A stretch of 64,000 nt of DNA from contig CM036209.1 of NCBI GenBank assembly GCA_020631735.1, positions 9,213,451 through 9,277,450 on the forward strand, read 5' to 3'. The translations under genes and the position numbers were made by a program. The DNA comes from Saccharum officinarum (taxonomy: Eukaryota > Streptophyta > Magnoliopsida > Poales > Poaceae). The notes beneath the pieces were generated by a model that was not told the DNA's origin, did no database searches, and worked only from the letters and a program-made list of their open reading frames with translations. This document shows positions 1-11,097 of this stretch, one piece after another. Position 1 is the first letter of the stretch. Each line of letters begins with the position of its first letter.

Positions 1-424
1 ACGCCACGGCTCGGCCTAGTCCACTAGCGCAAAAGGCCCACGAGGCGGATTCCACCCCAACAGCGGAGGCCCAACGTGGACTAAACTTTTACATCAGGAA
101 TCCCTGAGTTTCTCGAATCCAATTTAGATCCTTCCACCTTTTCTTTCCCTCTTGCACTTTTGCACATGGAACCCTTCCTCGTCTTCTATTTTTTTTCTCA
201 CCCTCTTCTCTAAATCTAGAGAACCGCCCGATCTTAGGCCGATCCGTGCCGGCGGGGAACAGTCGGACACGGATAGGCTGGACGAAAATTTGTAGATGGC
301 AAAAATTTTGTCTTTTTATTATTAAGTATAGATATCTTCTTTATAAATTTAGTCAAGCTTTAAAAGACTTGACTTAGGATAAAACGAAAACATCAATCAA
401 GTATTGTTTTGGAAAGGGGGAGTA
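1..424. mobile_element. Right part of a split Stowaway-like MITE, copy A
   Basis: The sequence up to GGGGGAGTA at 415-424 is the right half of a Stowaway-like MITE whose complete counterpart in copy B spans 17793-19830. Its left half and most of the element inserted into it lie upstream of the window. Direct-repeat sequence AAGTATAGA at 324-332 marks the right border of the inserted element. Confidence 0.5.
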
Positions 425-3197
425 TTTTATTTGGGTGTCAGTGAGTGATGCCATGCCGTTTGCCGCACAAGAAATAAAAGCAATGGCAACACAAACTAAA
501 CGTGGTTTGGTGGATGTATCAAGACAGGATTAAGGTAGGAGTATCGTGACTTAACACTACTACTATAAATTTAATCGAGGTAGGCAAAATGGATTAACCG
601 AGGCAGGCATCACAATCGCCTCAGCCCAAAGGTCATAAATCAATCTTTACCAAGGCGGTTGAAATGCCTGCCTCGGTAAATCAAATAAAAAATAAAAAAT
701 AGAAAACTCGTGGAAGAGAAATGCAGCTTTTAAGTCTGACAAATGTTCCTACATGCAGTAGAAGAGAAGTGCAACTTTTAAGTGTTGCCGGCTGCGTATC
801 AGATCTATTGTCAAAGGGTCACCCTCTAGAAGACGACTTTGTAATCAGCTAAAAAGTGGTTGTCCATGATAGCTGAGGTATCCTGGTACTATCACAGATG
901 GACAAGGGAGTCAGAATTTCAAGTTTTGAAATCCTAGTTCGTTTCACAAATGATATCCTCAAATTTGACGTTGGTGACATCGCCAGGCACAAGTATGGTT
1001 GCTTTCTCCTCACTCCAATTCTCACTTTTAAGAGCCTGCATGTAATTTGTATGACATGTACGGCAGGGGGCTCCCCATTCATGACATTATATGAACTGCT
1101 GCCAAAAGAAGGAAAAGGTCGTTCATCGGGCTGTGGGGGAAGCCCCCACACCCCCCTTATTTCTACATGTGTTGGTGGAGCCTGTTGTCTGTGGAGTTTG
1201 CTTTGTTTCGATGGTTGAGATTCATCGTGGGAAGTCGAAGCTGCTCTGTCGCTTTTGCGCCAATGCTCAGCAACGATTACACTAGGTGGGGCACCATATT
1301 GTGTGTTTATTGATAAGTGCTAGCGGCCTTGGTATTGTGTGTCTCACATATTTGTATGAATATTTTTTTATTTAATTTAGCGGCTGAAATCTTCTACCTT
1401 TTCGTTCAAAAAAATGTGTTGCAAAATACATTTTTCAAAGACGAGCAATTATTGGACTTGTCTCTAATTTCATAGTAGCAGCAATCGTCCAAAGAAATGC
1501 AGGACGATCTGGATTTTTAAAATTTGTCAATAAATGTAAGGGCTTCTGGCTAGCCTAAAATCCACCTAAATGAACAGAAAGTCGGCAGTGGGCAGTCGGC
1601 ACTCGATGCCAAACAGTAGAAAGGAGGATAGGTATGCTGCGCCGGCGCCGCGGCTGGCCTGAAACGTGCACAACCACAGCGTGTGGTGTGGCATCTGGCT
1701 GCTGGCATGCATTCCACGTAGATATAGCGGCTAGGCCATGCTAGCTACGAGTAGTCGGCTACGACAAGGACAGGCCACCTCATCCGTGCCAGTACGTACA
1801 GCAAGGGAGCACTTTACTGTACCTGTACTAGTACTGCATTTTCATGTTTTTTTATGAGAAACACTGCATTTTCATGGTGCCATGGTGGATTGGTGGTCGG
1901 CCGGCCCTTTGACTTGGTCACTTGGGCGGCCCGTTGGCCCCTTGACCGCGCGCACCGCCATCCAATAATCCAAGTGATAAGGCTACACACTCACACGAGT
2001 ACACGTTTATAATTAAAAAAAGGACAAGAGATTCTCTGGTGCCATAGAAATCTCAACTTTTAGATAAATGGCAATGACATTTAGTAAATCAAATGCCCAA
2101 ACAAATAACCCCGTGGGACCAAACTTTTTTTTCGCACGGTTACACAATTTTCTTGCATACTCGCTTCTTCCTTGATGATATCCCACAAAACACTCATTGG
2201 TTATAGCAATGTAATACTACTATTTTTTTCCATCTGAGGTTTGTTATCTGAAACTTTGGTCGGGGTCAGCTAATTGGATATCTAAACAGCATAAAGTCAA
2301 AAACAAAACTTAGTTAAAAAGTTGTACATCTCATTAAACCTACAATTCTCATTCATAAATAAGTTTATCATCTCTACATCTGAGTAAAAGTGATGAATTT
2401 CCTAAATAAGGTAAGGTCAACTTATGAACACAACAAAGCATTAGTGCCAACTCCAAATAAACACCTATCAATAACCTTTGGAGGAAGGGAGGATATTATT
2501 GTAATGTATATAGGGTATCTTCGGTTGCTAGCCACACTTCATCTTAGGTAAGTTTGGTTGACAACTAAACTGAGGCAAGACTTTTTTTTTTTGGACTCCA
2601 CATGTCATAAAGTAAAAAAGTGTGACAAGATTCCCTAAGACATGATAAAGTATGGCCAGAAATTTCTAGCCACACCTACCTACCTAAGGTTAGTTGTGGC
2701 AAATTGTGGCCAGGAACCAAATTGTGGCCAGGAACCAAAAAGTGTGACAAGATTCCCTGTAATGTGCCATCCGTATGATGTGCACGTCGTGGTGGAAAAA
2801 TATGTGTCATTTCTAGTAACATTAACGGTAGAGATGGGTCAACTGGAATAAGTGTTTTGTAGTATCCCTAAAAGGAAGTCATTCTATTTTGTCCTGTAAG
2901 TCAAACCATCTTACTTATATCAATTAGTTATGATATCAAAAGAGTATTATAAATTCAGCAGAAACCTATTTTCATAGTATACATATATATTTAGTGTCAT
3001 AAATATTGATACGATCTTCTTTAGCTATATGCTTAATCAAATTTAGAGTGGTTTGACTTAGAACAAACTACAATGACTTTCTTTTAGGGATGGAGTAGCT
3101 ATTTTCATCCGTGATTGCTGTGTCTTCATTAGTGTTGTCATCGCCTACGTAAGATCGTTGCTTGGATTATAGTACTAAATTTATAGTGCCGGCCAAT
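425..3197. other. No recognisable gene; repeats only
   Basis: I see no recognisable gene here. An open frame at 898-1218 (+) codes for about 106 residues but matches no family I recognise, has no splice or start context, and is changed by a 1-bp indel in copy B. The stretch holds an inverted repeat (594-610 against 664-679) and two tandem 18-bp units, AAATTGTGGCCAGGAACC, at 2701-2736. The rest is AT-rich with scattered homopolymers. Confidence 0.5.
594..679. repeat. Inverted repeat CCGAGGCAGGCAT
   Basis: TTAACCGAGGCAGGCAT (594-610) is mirrored by ATGCCTGCCTCGGTAA (664-679). An earlier diverged unit (TCGAGGTAGGC) lies near 574, and CACTAC occurs at 555. Repeated CCGAGGC-type motifs in both orientations next to CACTA resemble subterminal repeats of a CACTA element, but no second terminus was found. 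The partner copy lies near 20000-20085. Confidence 0.3.
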
Positions 3198-3202
3198 GAG
3201 TC

Positions 3203-4706
3203 TGTCGGGACCTCAATTTGAGAGTCCTAGTGCACTTGTATTTACGCCAAGATCATGCACAAATACGCACAGAAATAACAGAATTGGCAGACATATTTAA
3301 TATAAAGTACCGAGCTTTATTGATATTAAAAATATGGTCTTACAGTAGTCAAAGTTCAAATGGCATAGCCACAGTCATTACATACCTAGCGAGGTTGTAC
3401 TGTCGTGAAGCGGCAATTTATTACAACAAGGTGGTAGATACTACAACGGAAACTACAGCGTAGCGATACTCTAATCCACAGGAAAACTTGAGCGCGGTCG
3501 AAACCCTATGTCCTAGTGACTCCTTCCAGCAAATCCGTAAATCTTCGTGTGGCTCCTAGTCCTCATGGTCCGCCTCCCATCGATGTTGTAGTCCTCTTCG
3601 GGTCAATATCTTTGTTGTGCTCTCCTTCTGGTTCAACGTAGTCTGGGTCCTCGTTTTCCTGATACTCGCTCTCCTCTGCTTCCCAACCTGGCCAGGGATG
3701 TGCTACAGAGGGGAGGATTGGAGCTCGAACTCCACGGCTGCGACACCCAATTTGGGGGAAAATGGGATGGAGCTCGGGACGAGAGGGGAAGGAAGGAATA
3801 TGAGGGGGATATGGCGTGTTCTGGATCTCAGCGGAGCTCGGAGTGGTGGTGGTTTAGGCAGAGGCTCGCCGGCCGGGCCTATTTATAGGCCGGCGAGGTC
3901 AGTGGCGGCGGCAAGATCTTTTCCCGCACGCTGAAATATCTCCGCTCGCACGTGCTCGAAGCCGGGCGCAGGACGATGCGCTAGAAGCTTCGGAGGTGAC
4001 TTCTCGTCCGCGGTAGTCCTAGGAGTGATGGAGAGCTCAAGAGTTCTCATCCATGGTGGCGGAATTCCCGCACCGGTTGCTCTGCTGGCGTTGATGTGCT
4101 GTGGAGGAATAGGGAAGAATGGGGAGGAGGCGAGGGGACGGTTCGAGGGTGTGGACAGCTAGCGCTCCACGCGCTCGTCTTCCTCGGTGCTGGGACGGGA
4201 ACACGGCGGGGCCGGTACAGTGAGCTCGGGCACAACGTGAGATTTTTGTTGAAGAAGACGAAGCTGACCACCAGGTCCCACTCATCAGTGGGGAGAGGGA
4301 AAGGGGAAGGGAGCTGCAGCTGTGCCTTGTTGGGCGGAGGGCGTGACGCCGACCCACGCGGGGAAGAGAAGAAGGGAGTGGAGGAGGTGGGTCATGCCCG
4401 CGGGCCATAAGGGAAAAGGGGAAGGAATGAGCCCGAGATGGTTATTTATGAAATGCTTTCCTTTTCTTTTCCTAGAATTCCATTCAAAGCTATTTGAATG
4501 CTTTTCAAAATGAATTCAGAAATAACTCAAGGAATTGTACCACCATAAGTTCAACAAGCAAAACACAACACATGACATGTGCAAATTGGTGAATTCTATT
4601 CGTGTCAAAATAATCCTACGCAGTTAATTAATTGATTTATAGAGAAAAATTAAAAGTTCAAATTTTTAGTGATTTTCAAAACATGGAAAAATTTCAGGGT
4701 GTTCCA
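3203..4706 (-). mobile_element. Gypsy-type solo LTR, copy A
   Basis: The 1504-bp segment starts TGTCGGGACC and ends GGGTGTTCCA, so read on the minus strand it begins TGGAACACCC, as chromovirus LTRs do. It is flanked by a perfect 5-bp target duplication, GAGTC (3198-3202 and 4707-4711). A TATA-like core, CCTATAAATAGG on the minus strand, sits at 3878-3889, followed by GC-rich leader sequence. No internal domain, PBS or second LTR is present, so this is a solo LTR left by LTR-LTR recombination. Open frames of 60-120 codons inside it are chance. Confidence 0.85.
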
Positions 4707-5260
4707 GAGTCACTGATGGTGGGGCACCACTACAAATTTAAAATTTTTCATACTTATTTAACCCTTACTACTGACCCCAGTGAAACCACTGACCGTCAGC
4801 AAAACATGTCATCTTGACGACGTTGCCTGCACGGCAAGAATCAAGATCATATCAAATTTGTGGCTACAATATAGTGGCGTACGAATAAGAAATCAAACAG
4901 AAGAGATGTAAGATGTTCATCGAAAAGAAGAAAATGACATGCTTACACTTTGTAGCATATGTATATACACACGTGTGCTTACCAATATAAAATTGTAGAT
5001 AGAGATGCACTAATTTCGTCGTTTGCTCACGCTTCTCTGCTGCTAGGAAAAAGACCTGCTTTGCATTGGTTGGTTGGCAATAATGTCGTCTTTAAAAAAA
5101 TGGTTACTAGAAAGTTTTGAAGCAGATCTGTCTTTGTCTGCGCCCAACCATTTTCATTCTAGCGGTAGCTAGTATTCCGTCCGTCCTAAAAAATATCAAA
5201 AGTTCACATGAAAAATATATTTGTAGTTAATCTAACTATAGTTATTTAGCATATAAATGT

Positions 5261-5409
5261 TACTTCCTTGGTTCAAATTATAAGGCGCTTTGACTTTTTT
5301 TGGTATATAGACTTTGCTATCTATCTACACATATGTCATATCTAGATATATAGTAAAATTGATGTACCAAAAAAATTAAAGCAGCTTATAGTTTGAAACA
5401 GAGGGAGTA
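5261..5409. mobile_element. Stowaway-like MITE, copy A
   Basis: The element runs from TACTTCCTTGGTTCAAATTATAAG to CTTATAGTTTGAAACAGAGGGAGTA, giving Stowaway-type termini (CTCCCTCYGTTTC family) flanked by TA. It appears nested in an older, similar element starting near 5174 (ATTCCGTCCGTCC). No coding capacity. Confidence 0.6.
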
Positions 5410-5704
5410 TGTTTTTTTATAGATTTGGTCAAACTTAAATTTATTTGTCTTTATCGAGAAGTGAGAATTATATTCTTTATAAGATGTGGGAGTAGGTTTC
5501 AGTTCTTTTTGTTCTTATATATCATAGTAGAATCATATAGGGAGATAAGACGGCGCTGCTGCTATTTTCAAACACAGCCTGCAAAATGTGCTTATTTTGT
5601 AACTCGAATACGGCCCAGTAACCTAAAGCGACTGCTCTGCTATTCACTTCTGTACTCCGAGTCTCTCCATATTATAAGATTATTACCAAAGACATTGTCG
5701 TGTG

Positions 5705-5724
5705 TATATATATATATATATATA
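5705..5724. repeat. (TA)10 microsatellite
   Basis: There are ten TA units here against eleven in copy B (25113-25134), a length polymorphism that distinguishes the two blocks. Confidence 0.9.
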
Positions 5725-6221
5725 CAACCTCTAGTAACCAGATTTGGTCAAACCTGACTGATACTCTTTTTTTCAAAACTTTCAAGTTATTTACATGTGT
5801 AGATATATAGTGGAAAAAACTTATAAAATTTCAAAAAAAAAGAATAGATTCTAGAATATATTAACAGTAAAGGCGATATGCATTGAAAACTATGCAAAGT
5901 TGAATGAATGTGTCAACTATTTTTTGACTAGAGCTACCACCATATGCGGCCTCATCCACTAAAGCCAAGTAGCCTGGCTGGAAAGCAAAGAAGCTCTCAT
6001 TTCTTAGTTGGGTGCCGTCCATCTGAGCAGGCTCGCGTGTTGCCTGCCGTTGACCTTTTTGGTCATCATCAGCAAATTAAAAGGATCATGCGGAGCACAA
6101 GCTAAAAATTACGCCGCCATTGTTTTACCTGCAAGCAACCATATGCATGCATGCAGAGTCCAGTTTTGAGTTGTATTCCCGCTGGAATAATAAAAGATGC
6201 CCTTAACTATGGGTGTGTTTA

Positions 6222-6449
6222 GGGGGTGTTTGGTTGGAGTTAAAGTTTAACAAACATTATAGCACTTTCGTCTTATTTGACAAAAAGTTTTCCATCTTGG
6301 ACTAATTAGGCTTAATAGATTCGTCTCGTAAATTACTCCTAATTTGTGCCGACATGCATGCAATTAGTCTACATTTAGTACTCCATGCATTTGAGGGAAC
6401 ATTGATGTGATGAGAGTTAAACTTTAACTCCTGGAAACCAAACAGACCC
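6222..6449. mobile_element. Tourist-like MITE, copy A
   Basis: The 228-bp element has ends GGGGGTGTTTGGTT and AAACCAAACAGACCC (imperfect inverted repeats) and a 3-bp TTA target duplication (6219-6221, 6450-6452), as for PIF/Harbinger-type Tourist MITEs. The following 6450-6690 stretch (ACTGTAGCAC, AAAGATTCGTCTCGC, ATTTGATGTGATG) is a diverged relative with less clear ends. Confidence 0.8.
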
Positions 6450-6934
6450 TTAGTTGGTGAAAAGTGGGCGAAAAGTTACTGTAGCACATTTCGTTTTTAT
6501 TTGACAAATATTATCCAATCATGAAGTAACTAGGCTCAAAAGATTCGTCTCGCAAAAACCAGACAAACTTAGTAATTAGTTATTTTTTTACCTATATTTA
6601 ATACTTTCTGCATGTGTCCAAATATTTGATGTGATGGGTGGAAGAGAAAATATTTTGGATTTGCATGGGAAGTGAACGGGCCCTATATATACTTGTCTAT
6701 CAGCAGGCACACAACTCCAGGTCATGCATGTGTGCTGATCTTCATCAGATGAATTGAAGTTGGGGCTAGCTATTAGCTTGGTAGGAGCACAGGCAGATAG
6801 GCAGAAAAAATGCGCATGTTCGCTTGAACTACTTTTCAGTTATGAAACAGTGTTTTTCTCTCACAATATTTCAACATAAGCGAACAAGGTGATGGCCATT
6901 GGCCGACTCTAAATAGGGATTGGTCAGATACTAA

Positions 6935-7165
6935 GGGTGTGTTTGGTTTGAGGAGTTAAAGTTTAACAAATATTGTAGCACTTTCGTCTTATTTGACAAA
7001 AAGTTTCCAATTTGGGACTAATTAGGCTTAATAGATTCGTCTCGTAAATTACTCCTAATCTGTGCCGACATGCATGCAATTAGTCTACATTTAGTACTCT
7101 ATGCATTTGAGGGAACATTGATGTGATGAGAGTTAAACTTTAACAACTTCAAACCAAACACGCCC
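6935..7165. mobile_element. Tourist-like MITE, copy A (second)
   Basis: The 231-bp element has near-perfect inverted termini GGGTGTGTTTGGTTT and AAACCAAACACGCCC and a TAA target duplication (6932-6934, 7166-7168). Its internal sequence is clearly related to the MITE at 6222-6449. Confidence 0.85.
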
Positions 7166-7299
7166 TAAGGTAGGAGTGCAGTATTAATTGTGGAAGTTAG
7201 CAGACTTGTATAAACAATCTCCCTGTTCGTTTTGCTGAAATTTAGTTTATGCTTATGCTTATGCTGAAATGTTACGAGAAGAAAACACTGTTCGTTCGA

Positions 7300-7408
7300 G
7301 CAGCTGGCGAAGTCTCCAAGGGTGGAGCTACAGGTCCGGGGTTCAAACCCCGGCACCCCACGCTGGCCTCCAGGAAGGCCGCGCCCAAGATGATGCTTTA
7401 AAAAAAAA
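7300..7408 (+). mobile_element. Decayed tRNA-derived SINE fragment, copy A
   Basis: A Pol III B-box-like GGTTCAAACCC (7340-7350) is followed by CCGGCACCCC, a GCCTCC...GGCCGCGCC segment and an A-rich tail ending at 7408. The order and sequence match the complete SINE at 56595-56713. The A box is not recognisable and the 5' end abuts a hairpin-like MITE remnant, so this copy is probably 5' truncated. Confidence 0.55.
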
Positions 7409-7742
7409 GCAATGCTAAAGTAGTGCTACAAAACAGAACAAATGATTAATGTATATCTGCGTAGCCATCAATCAGATGCTGCCTCCTGGAACAATGGGCA
7501 AGGATTGGGGCCAGACATATAGGCCGATTCGTTCTCAGGGGCTACCAATCACTGGCAGACTATGAACAATGATTGATCGTGCATACTAGAGTAGGTAGGA
7601 GCACAATAATCGAGCTAAGCTAGCTCGATTATCTAGGTTAATTACGTTGTTCTTATCATTATCCATGGCGCATCGGCGCGAGACATACGTTAAGTAGGCC
7701 TAAGCAAAGTAAAAAAGAAGATATATGCATAGTACTATAGTA

Positions 7743-8341
7743 GGGGCTGTTTGGATCTCATGGGCTAACAACTAGTTGCTAAACTTTAGCCCTTGAGGAT
7801 CCAACAACAGAGCCAAAGTTCCAACCAGTCGTTAGTTCACTAGTCCTTCAAACTTAGGGCCTATTTGGATGCATCAGCTAAACTGTAGCTAGCTAAATTT
7901 AGCTGCTAGGCATACAAATAGCCCAACTAAAAGAACAACTAAAGTTTAGCTAGGTTTAGCTATTTCAACCCAGCTAAAGCTAGCTAAAATTTAGCTGAGT
8001 CTATTAGCCGGAGCATCCAAACACCATAGCTAAAGTTTAGTTAGGATACTTTTAGCTGGCTAAAGTTTTACTTTGAAATTTTAGCTAGCTAAACTTTAGT
8101 GCCGGTGCATCCAAACGGGCCCTCAGCTAACAAAAGCTAAAAGTGTTACAAATATTAAAAAAGTCATTTGTATCCTCTATTCTTTCTCTAGCTAGGTGAG
8201 AGAGAAAAGGCAGGAGGGAGGGTATTTTTGTCTAGAAGCTAATTTTTAGTTAGGATCCAGACAGTTAAGGCCTAACAACTAGCTGACTAATTTTAGATTT
8301 TTTAAAATTTAATCCTTTTTAACAATATTTTAAAACTAATT
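7743..8341 (+). mobile_element. Left end of the MULE with a nested MITE, copy A
   Basis: GGGGCTGTTTGGATC at 7743 begins a stretch in which AACAACTAG motifs occur at 7767 and 8272. It ends in 8286-8341, which is the reverse complement, with few differences, of 48183-48245 on the far side of the transposase and GRF genes. I take this pair as the MULE's terminal/subterminal inverted repeats. The outermost boundary is uncertain and no 9-bp target duplication could be matched. Confidence 0.55.
7857..8122. mobile_element. MITE nested in the MULE left end, copy A
   Basis: The 266-bp element has terminal inverted repeats GGGCCTATTTGGATGCA and TGCATCCAAACGGGCCC and is rich in AGCTAAA motifs. The flanks TTA and TCA could be a decayed 3-bp duplication, so it is probably Tourist-like. 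Confidence 0.65.
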
Positions 8342-8348
8342 TGATGGT

Positions 8349-10969
8349 TTGGTTAGCCGATGTGGGGAAAAATTTAGGTGCCCACTAAGATTGAGAGGTC
8401 GGTTTGACTGTGGCAAGGAACGAGCGCACTATGTGTTGATGTGTTTGTCATGTGATGATGAATGGAAGAACGACGTAGAGGTTGTCAAGAGTAGCAGTGT
8501 TAGGTGCTTAGACAAGGGGTCTGCCCGAAATATGGTGCCTGTGGATGATAATGTGGACGTGGAGCCCGTAGAGAACCTTACCCAAGATGAAGAGTTGCAA
8601 GCGTTTGTTGGTGGAGAAATTGATAGGTCATGTGAGCCCGGTGCCTTGAATGATGATTTCGATGATGAAACGTTTGATGAGGATGATGGTAGTGGAGATG
8701 GAACACATGATATGAATGACATATCCAAAGGATCGGAGGATGACAAAGTTGATGTTGCCTCTGCGGACGAAGGTGAGTTGACCTCAGGGCCAAGTACTTC
8801 GGATGATGTGTTGGAGGAGGAGTACATGTCTGAGCCTAGTAGTGACGATGAAAGTGATTGTTGTGAGGTTAGGTTTGTGGACGCAATCGGTGTCCCAGTT
8901 GACGGTTCATTGAGAATGGAGTACAATGACGTCGAATTGAGGCAATTGAAGGTTGTCCATGTGGAGGTACCCTCAGTACCTAATTTATGGACATTAGTAT
9001 GGTTGACCAGGCAATATGTGACACCAGTTTATCGTTGTTGGCCGAGGAGCTACTAGATAGTGAGGAGGTGGAGATCAAGAAGGGAATGGTATTTGATACT
9101 TTGGAGCATCTAAAGTATTTCCTTATGGATTATGCCGTTCGGTTTCATAGGCCGTATTATGTTAGCCACTCCGACAAGAACAAGAGGTACACGGTCCATT
9201 GCAAGAATGGATGTGGATGGCATCTATGGGCTTGGAGGTAGATGAATGACAAGTGGAAGATTTGCAATGTGAGGCAACCTCACACCTGTTGATCTTCGAA
9301 GCCGAGTGTGTGCACGCCCAAAACACAGCTCGTTACCTTGGTCGTTGTCTTATTGGCACAGTTAGGGCCGATAGTGACATAGCAGTATCAAGCATGATCG
9401 AGACCATATTTGGGTTCATAGGTTATAAAGTGAACTACTCAAAGGTATGGCGGGCAAAGCAACATGCTATAGAGTTGCTATGGGGCAATTGGAAAGAGGC
9501 GAACAACCAAGTTCCTAGGATTCTAAATGCCATGAAACACTACAACCCAGGGCTTAGGTGGTATCCTTATGTGGGTCGCATTGTCACGAACGTGGATGGC
9601 GTTCCAAAGCATGTTCTACAGAGAGTTTTTTGGTGTTTTGCTCAGTCCGCGCTGGCCTTTAAGCATTGTTGTCCCTCAGTTCTAGTTGATGGTACATTCC
9701 TGATAGGCAAATACAGGGGTGTTTTGATGATTGTCGTTGGCACCGACCCAGACAATCAAGTTGTCCCTTTATCATTTGCTTTGGCTGAGGGTGATAATGA
9801 TGACAGTTGGTCTTGGTTTTTGAAACTTGTGGGACAGAATGTGCTCTGTTCATCTCATAACATATGCATGATCTTAGATTGGATCATGGTCTGCTGACAG
9901 CTGCGAAAGAGCATGTAGATGGTTGCCCTCCTCTTGAGCATCGGTGGTACATGAGGCACTTTGCTGCCAACATATGGAGGAGGCAGAAGAAAAAAGAGGT
10001 AATGAAGAAGTTGAAGTCACTATGTGGGTGTCGAATGAAGGAAAAGTTCGAAGAGATGCTTGGTGAGTTACAGAAGGTTCTCAATGCTAGGGTAATGAGT
10101 TGGCTTCACGATCAGATGCCTCAAAGGGACAAGTAGGCTCTTGCATTCGATGTCGATGGTCTTCGATACGATGTGATGACTACCAATTCTTCTAAATCAT
10201 TGAATAAGGTGTTCAAGTGTATTCGTGTAGTCCCCGTGTCAGGTATTGTGGAGTACTCATTCAGGAAGTGCAATGAATACTTTGTCAATTGATGGAACAT
10301 AGCAAAGGTATCCAAAGAGAAATGGGGTAGAGCCGGTAGAAAACATTTGGATATCTCGGAGATGGTAGCTTCAAACCAAGTTGGCGAGGACTTTGGGCCA
10401 TCGAGGTTAGTCTACAATATCAGGTCAACCGAAGGAACGAACCTGGGGGGCAAGAAGTACGGTGTAAGAATTATAGGGTGGACCTTGAGAAAGGAGAATG
10501 CTCTTGTAACATCCCACAACTCCTCCATGTGCCTTGCTCCCATGTTATTACAACTTGCAGATGTAGGGGTCTGGACCATGAAATTGAGAAGTTCATGTCT
10601 TCATTTTACCTCATGTCAAACACTCTCAAAGTGTGGGAGTCGAGCTTCTAGCCTTACCTAGATCCGACACAATGGCCGGAGTACTACGGGTTGGATTATG
10701 TTCCTGACCCGGACCTTCTTAAGACAAAGAAGGGTAGAAGAAAGAAAAAGTGGTTGCATGGCGTTATGGACGCATCTAACGGGTACGGTGAAGATATGTA
10801 CGGTTTTCGGGACTTTCATGAGGCACCGGGTCAGGTCTGTTGCTCCAAATGCCACAAAACCGGTCACACCGCTGCCACTCATGACAAGTGTAAGAAGGAA
10901 AGGAAATTAGCAGCACGGAATGCAAGTACAAATGGGTCTATGGTTACAAAGGTAGATACATACATTTAA
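8349..10969 (+). pseudogene. Broken mudrA-like MULE transposase, copy A
   Basis: Several frames together encode a Mutator-like transposase. There is an acidic N-terminal region (8580-8900, Asp/Glu/Ser-rich), the N-terminal MuDR DNA-binding region (about 9088-9240, ending in CGWHLWAWR), the DDE core (9340-9840, with LVDGTFLIGKYRG), a SWIM-type CxC...CxH finger (C-S-C-N at 10499-10510, then PCSH) and a CX2CX4HX4C zinc knuckle (CCSKCHKTGHTAATHDKC, about 10840-10890). Frameshifts fall near 9000, 9250 and 9880, and an in-frame TAG follows the SWIM region. The position of the catalytic Glu in the NSSES motif reads Lys (NSSKS, about 10185). No functional product is likely. The true start is unclear because no ATG opens the first frame. 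Confidence 0.85.
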
Positions 10970-11097
10970 ATAGGTTGTTCATTACATATTCCATGCATTT
11001 CCATATTCCATACATTTGTTTGTTTTTTCTACCATGTACCATGTTGCTTTTACTTTTTCCATATTCTAACTTTGTGTCATTGTTTTAACAATTGCAG

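Noticed and set aside
3617..4410. Several 100-139 codon frames on both strands (also at 22923-23818)
   Set aside because: They lie inside the solo LTR around its TATA/leader region, not in a gene.
7320..7370. B-box region considered as a tRNA gene
   Set aside because: No cloverleaf or recognisable A box, and an A-rich tail follows; it fits a decayed SINE.
8429..8926. 165-codon minus-strand Ser/Thr-rich frame (also 27838-28335)
   Set aside because: Antisense shadow of the acidic N-terminal region of the MULE transposase.
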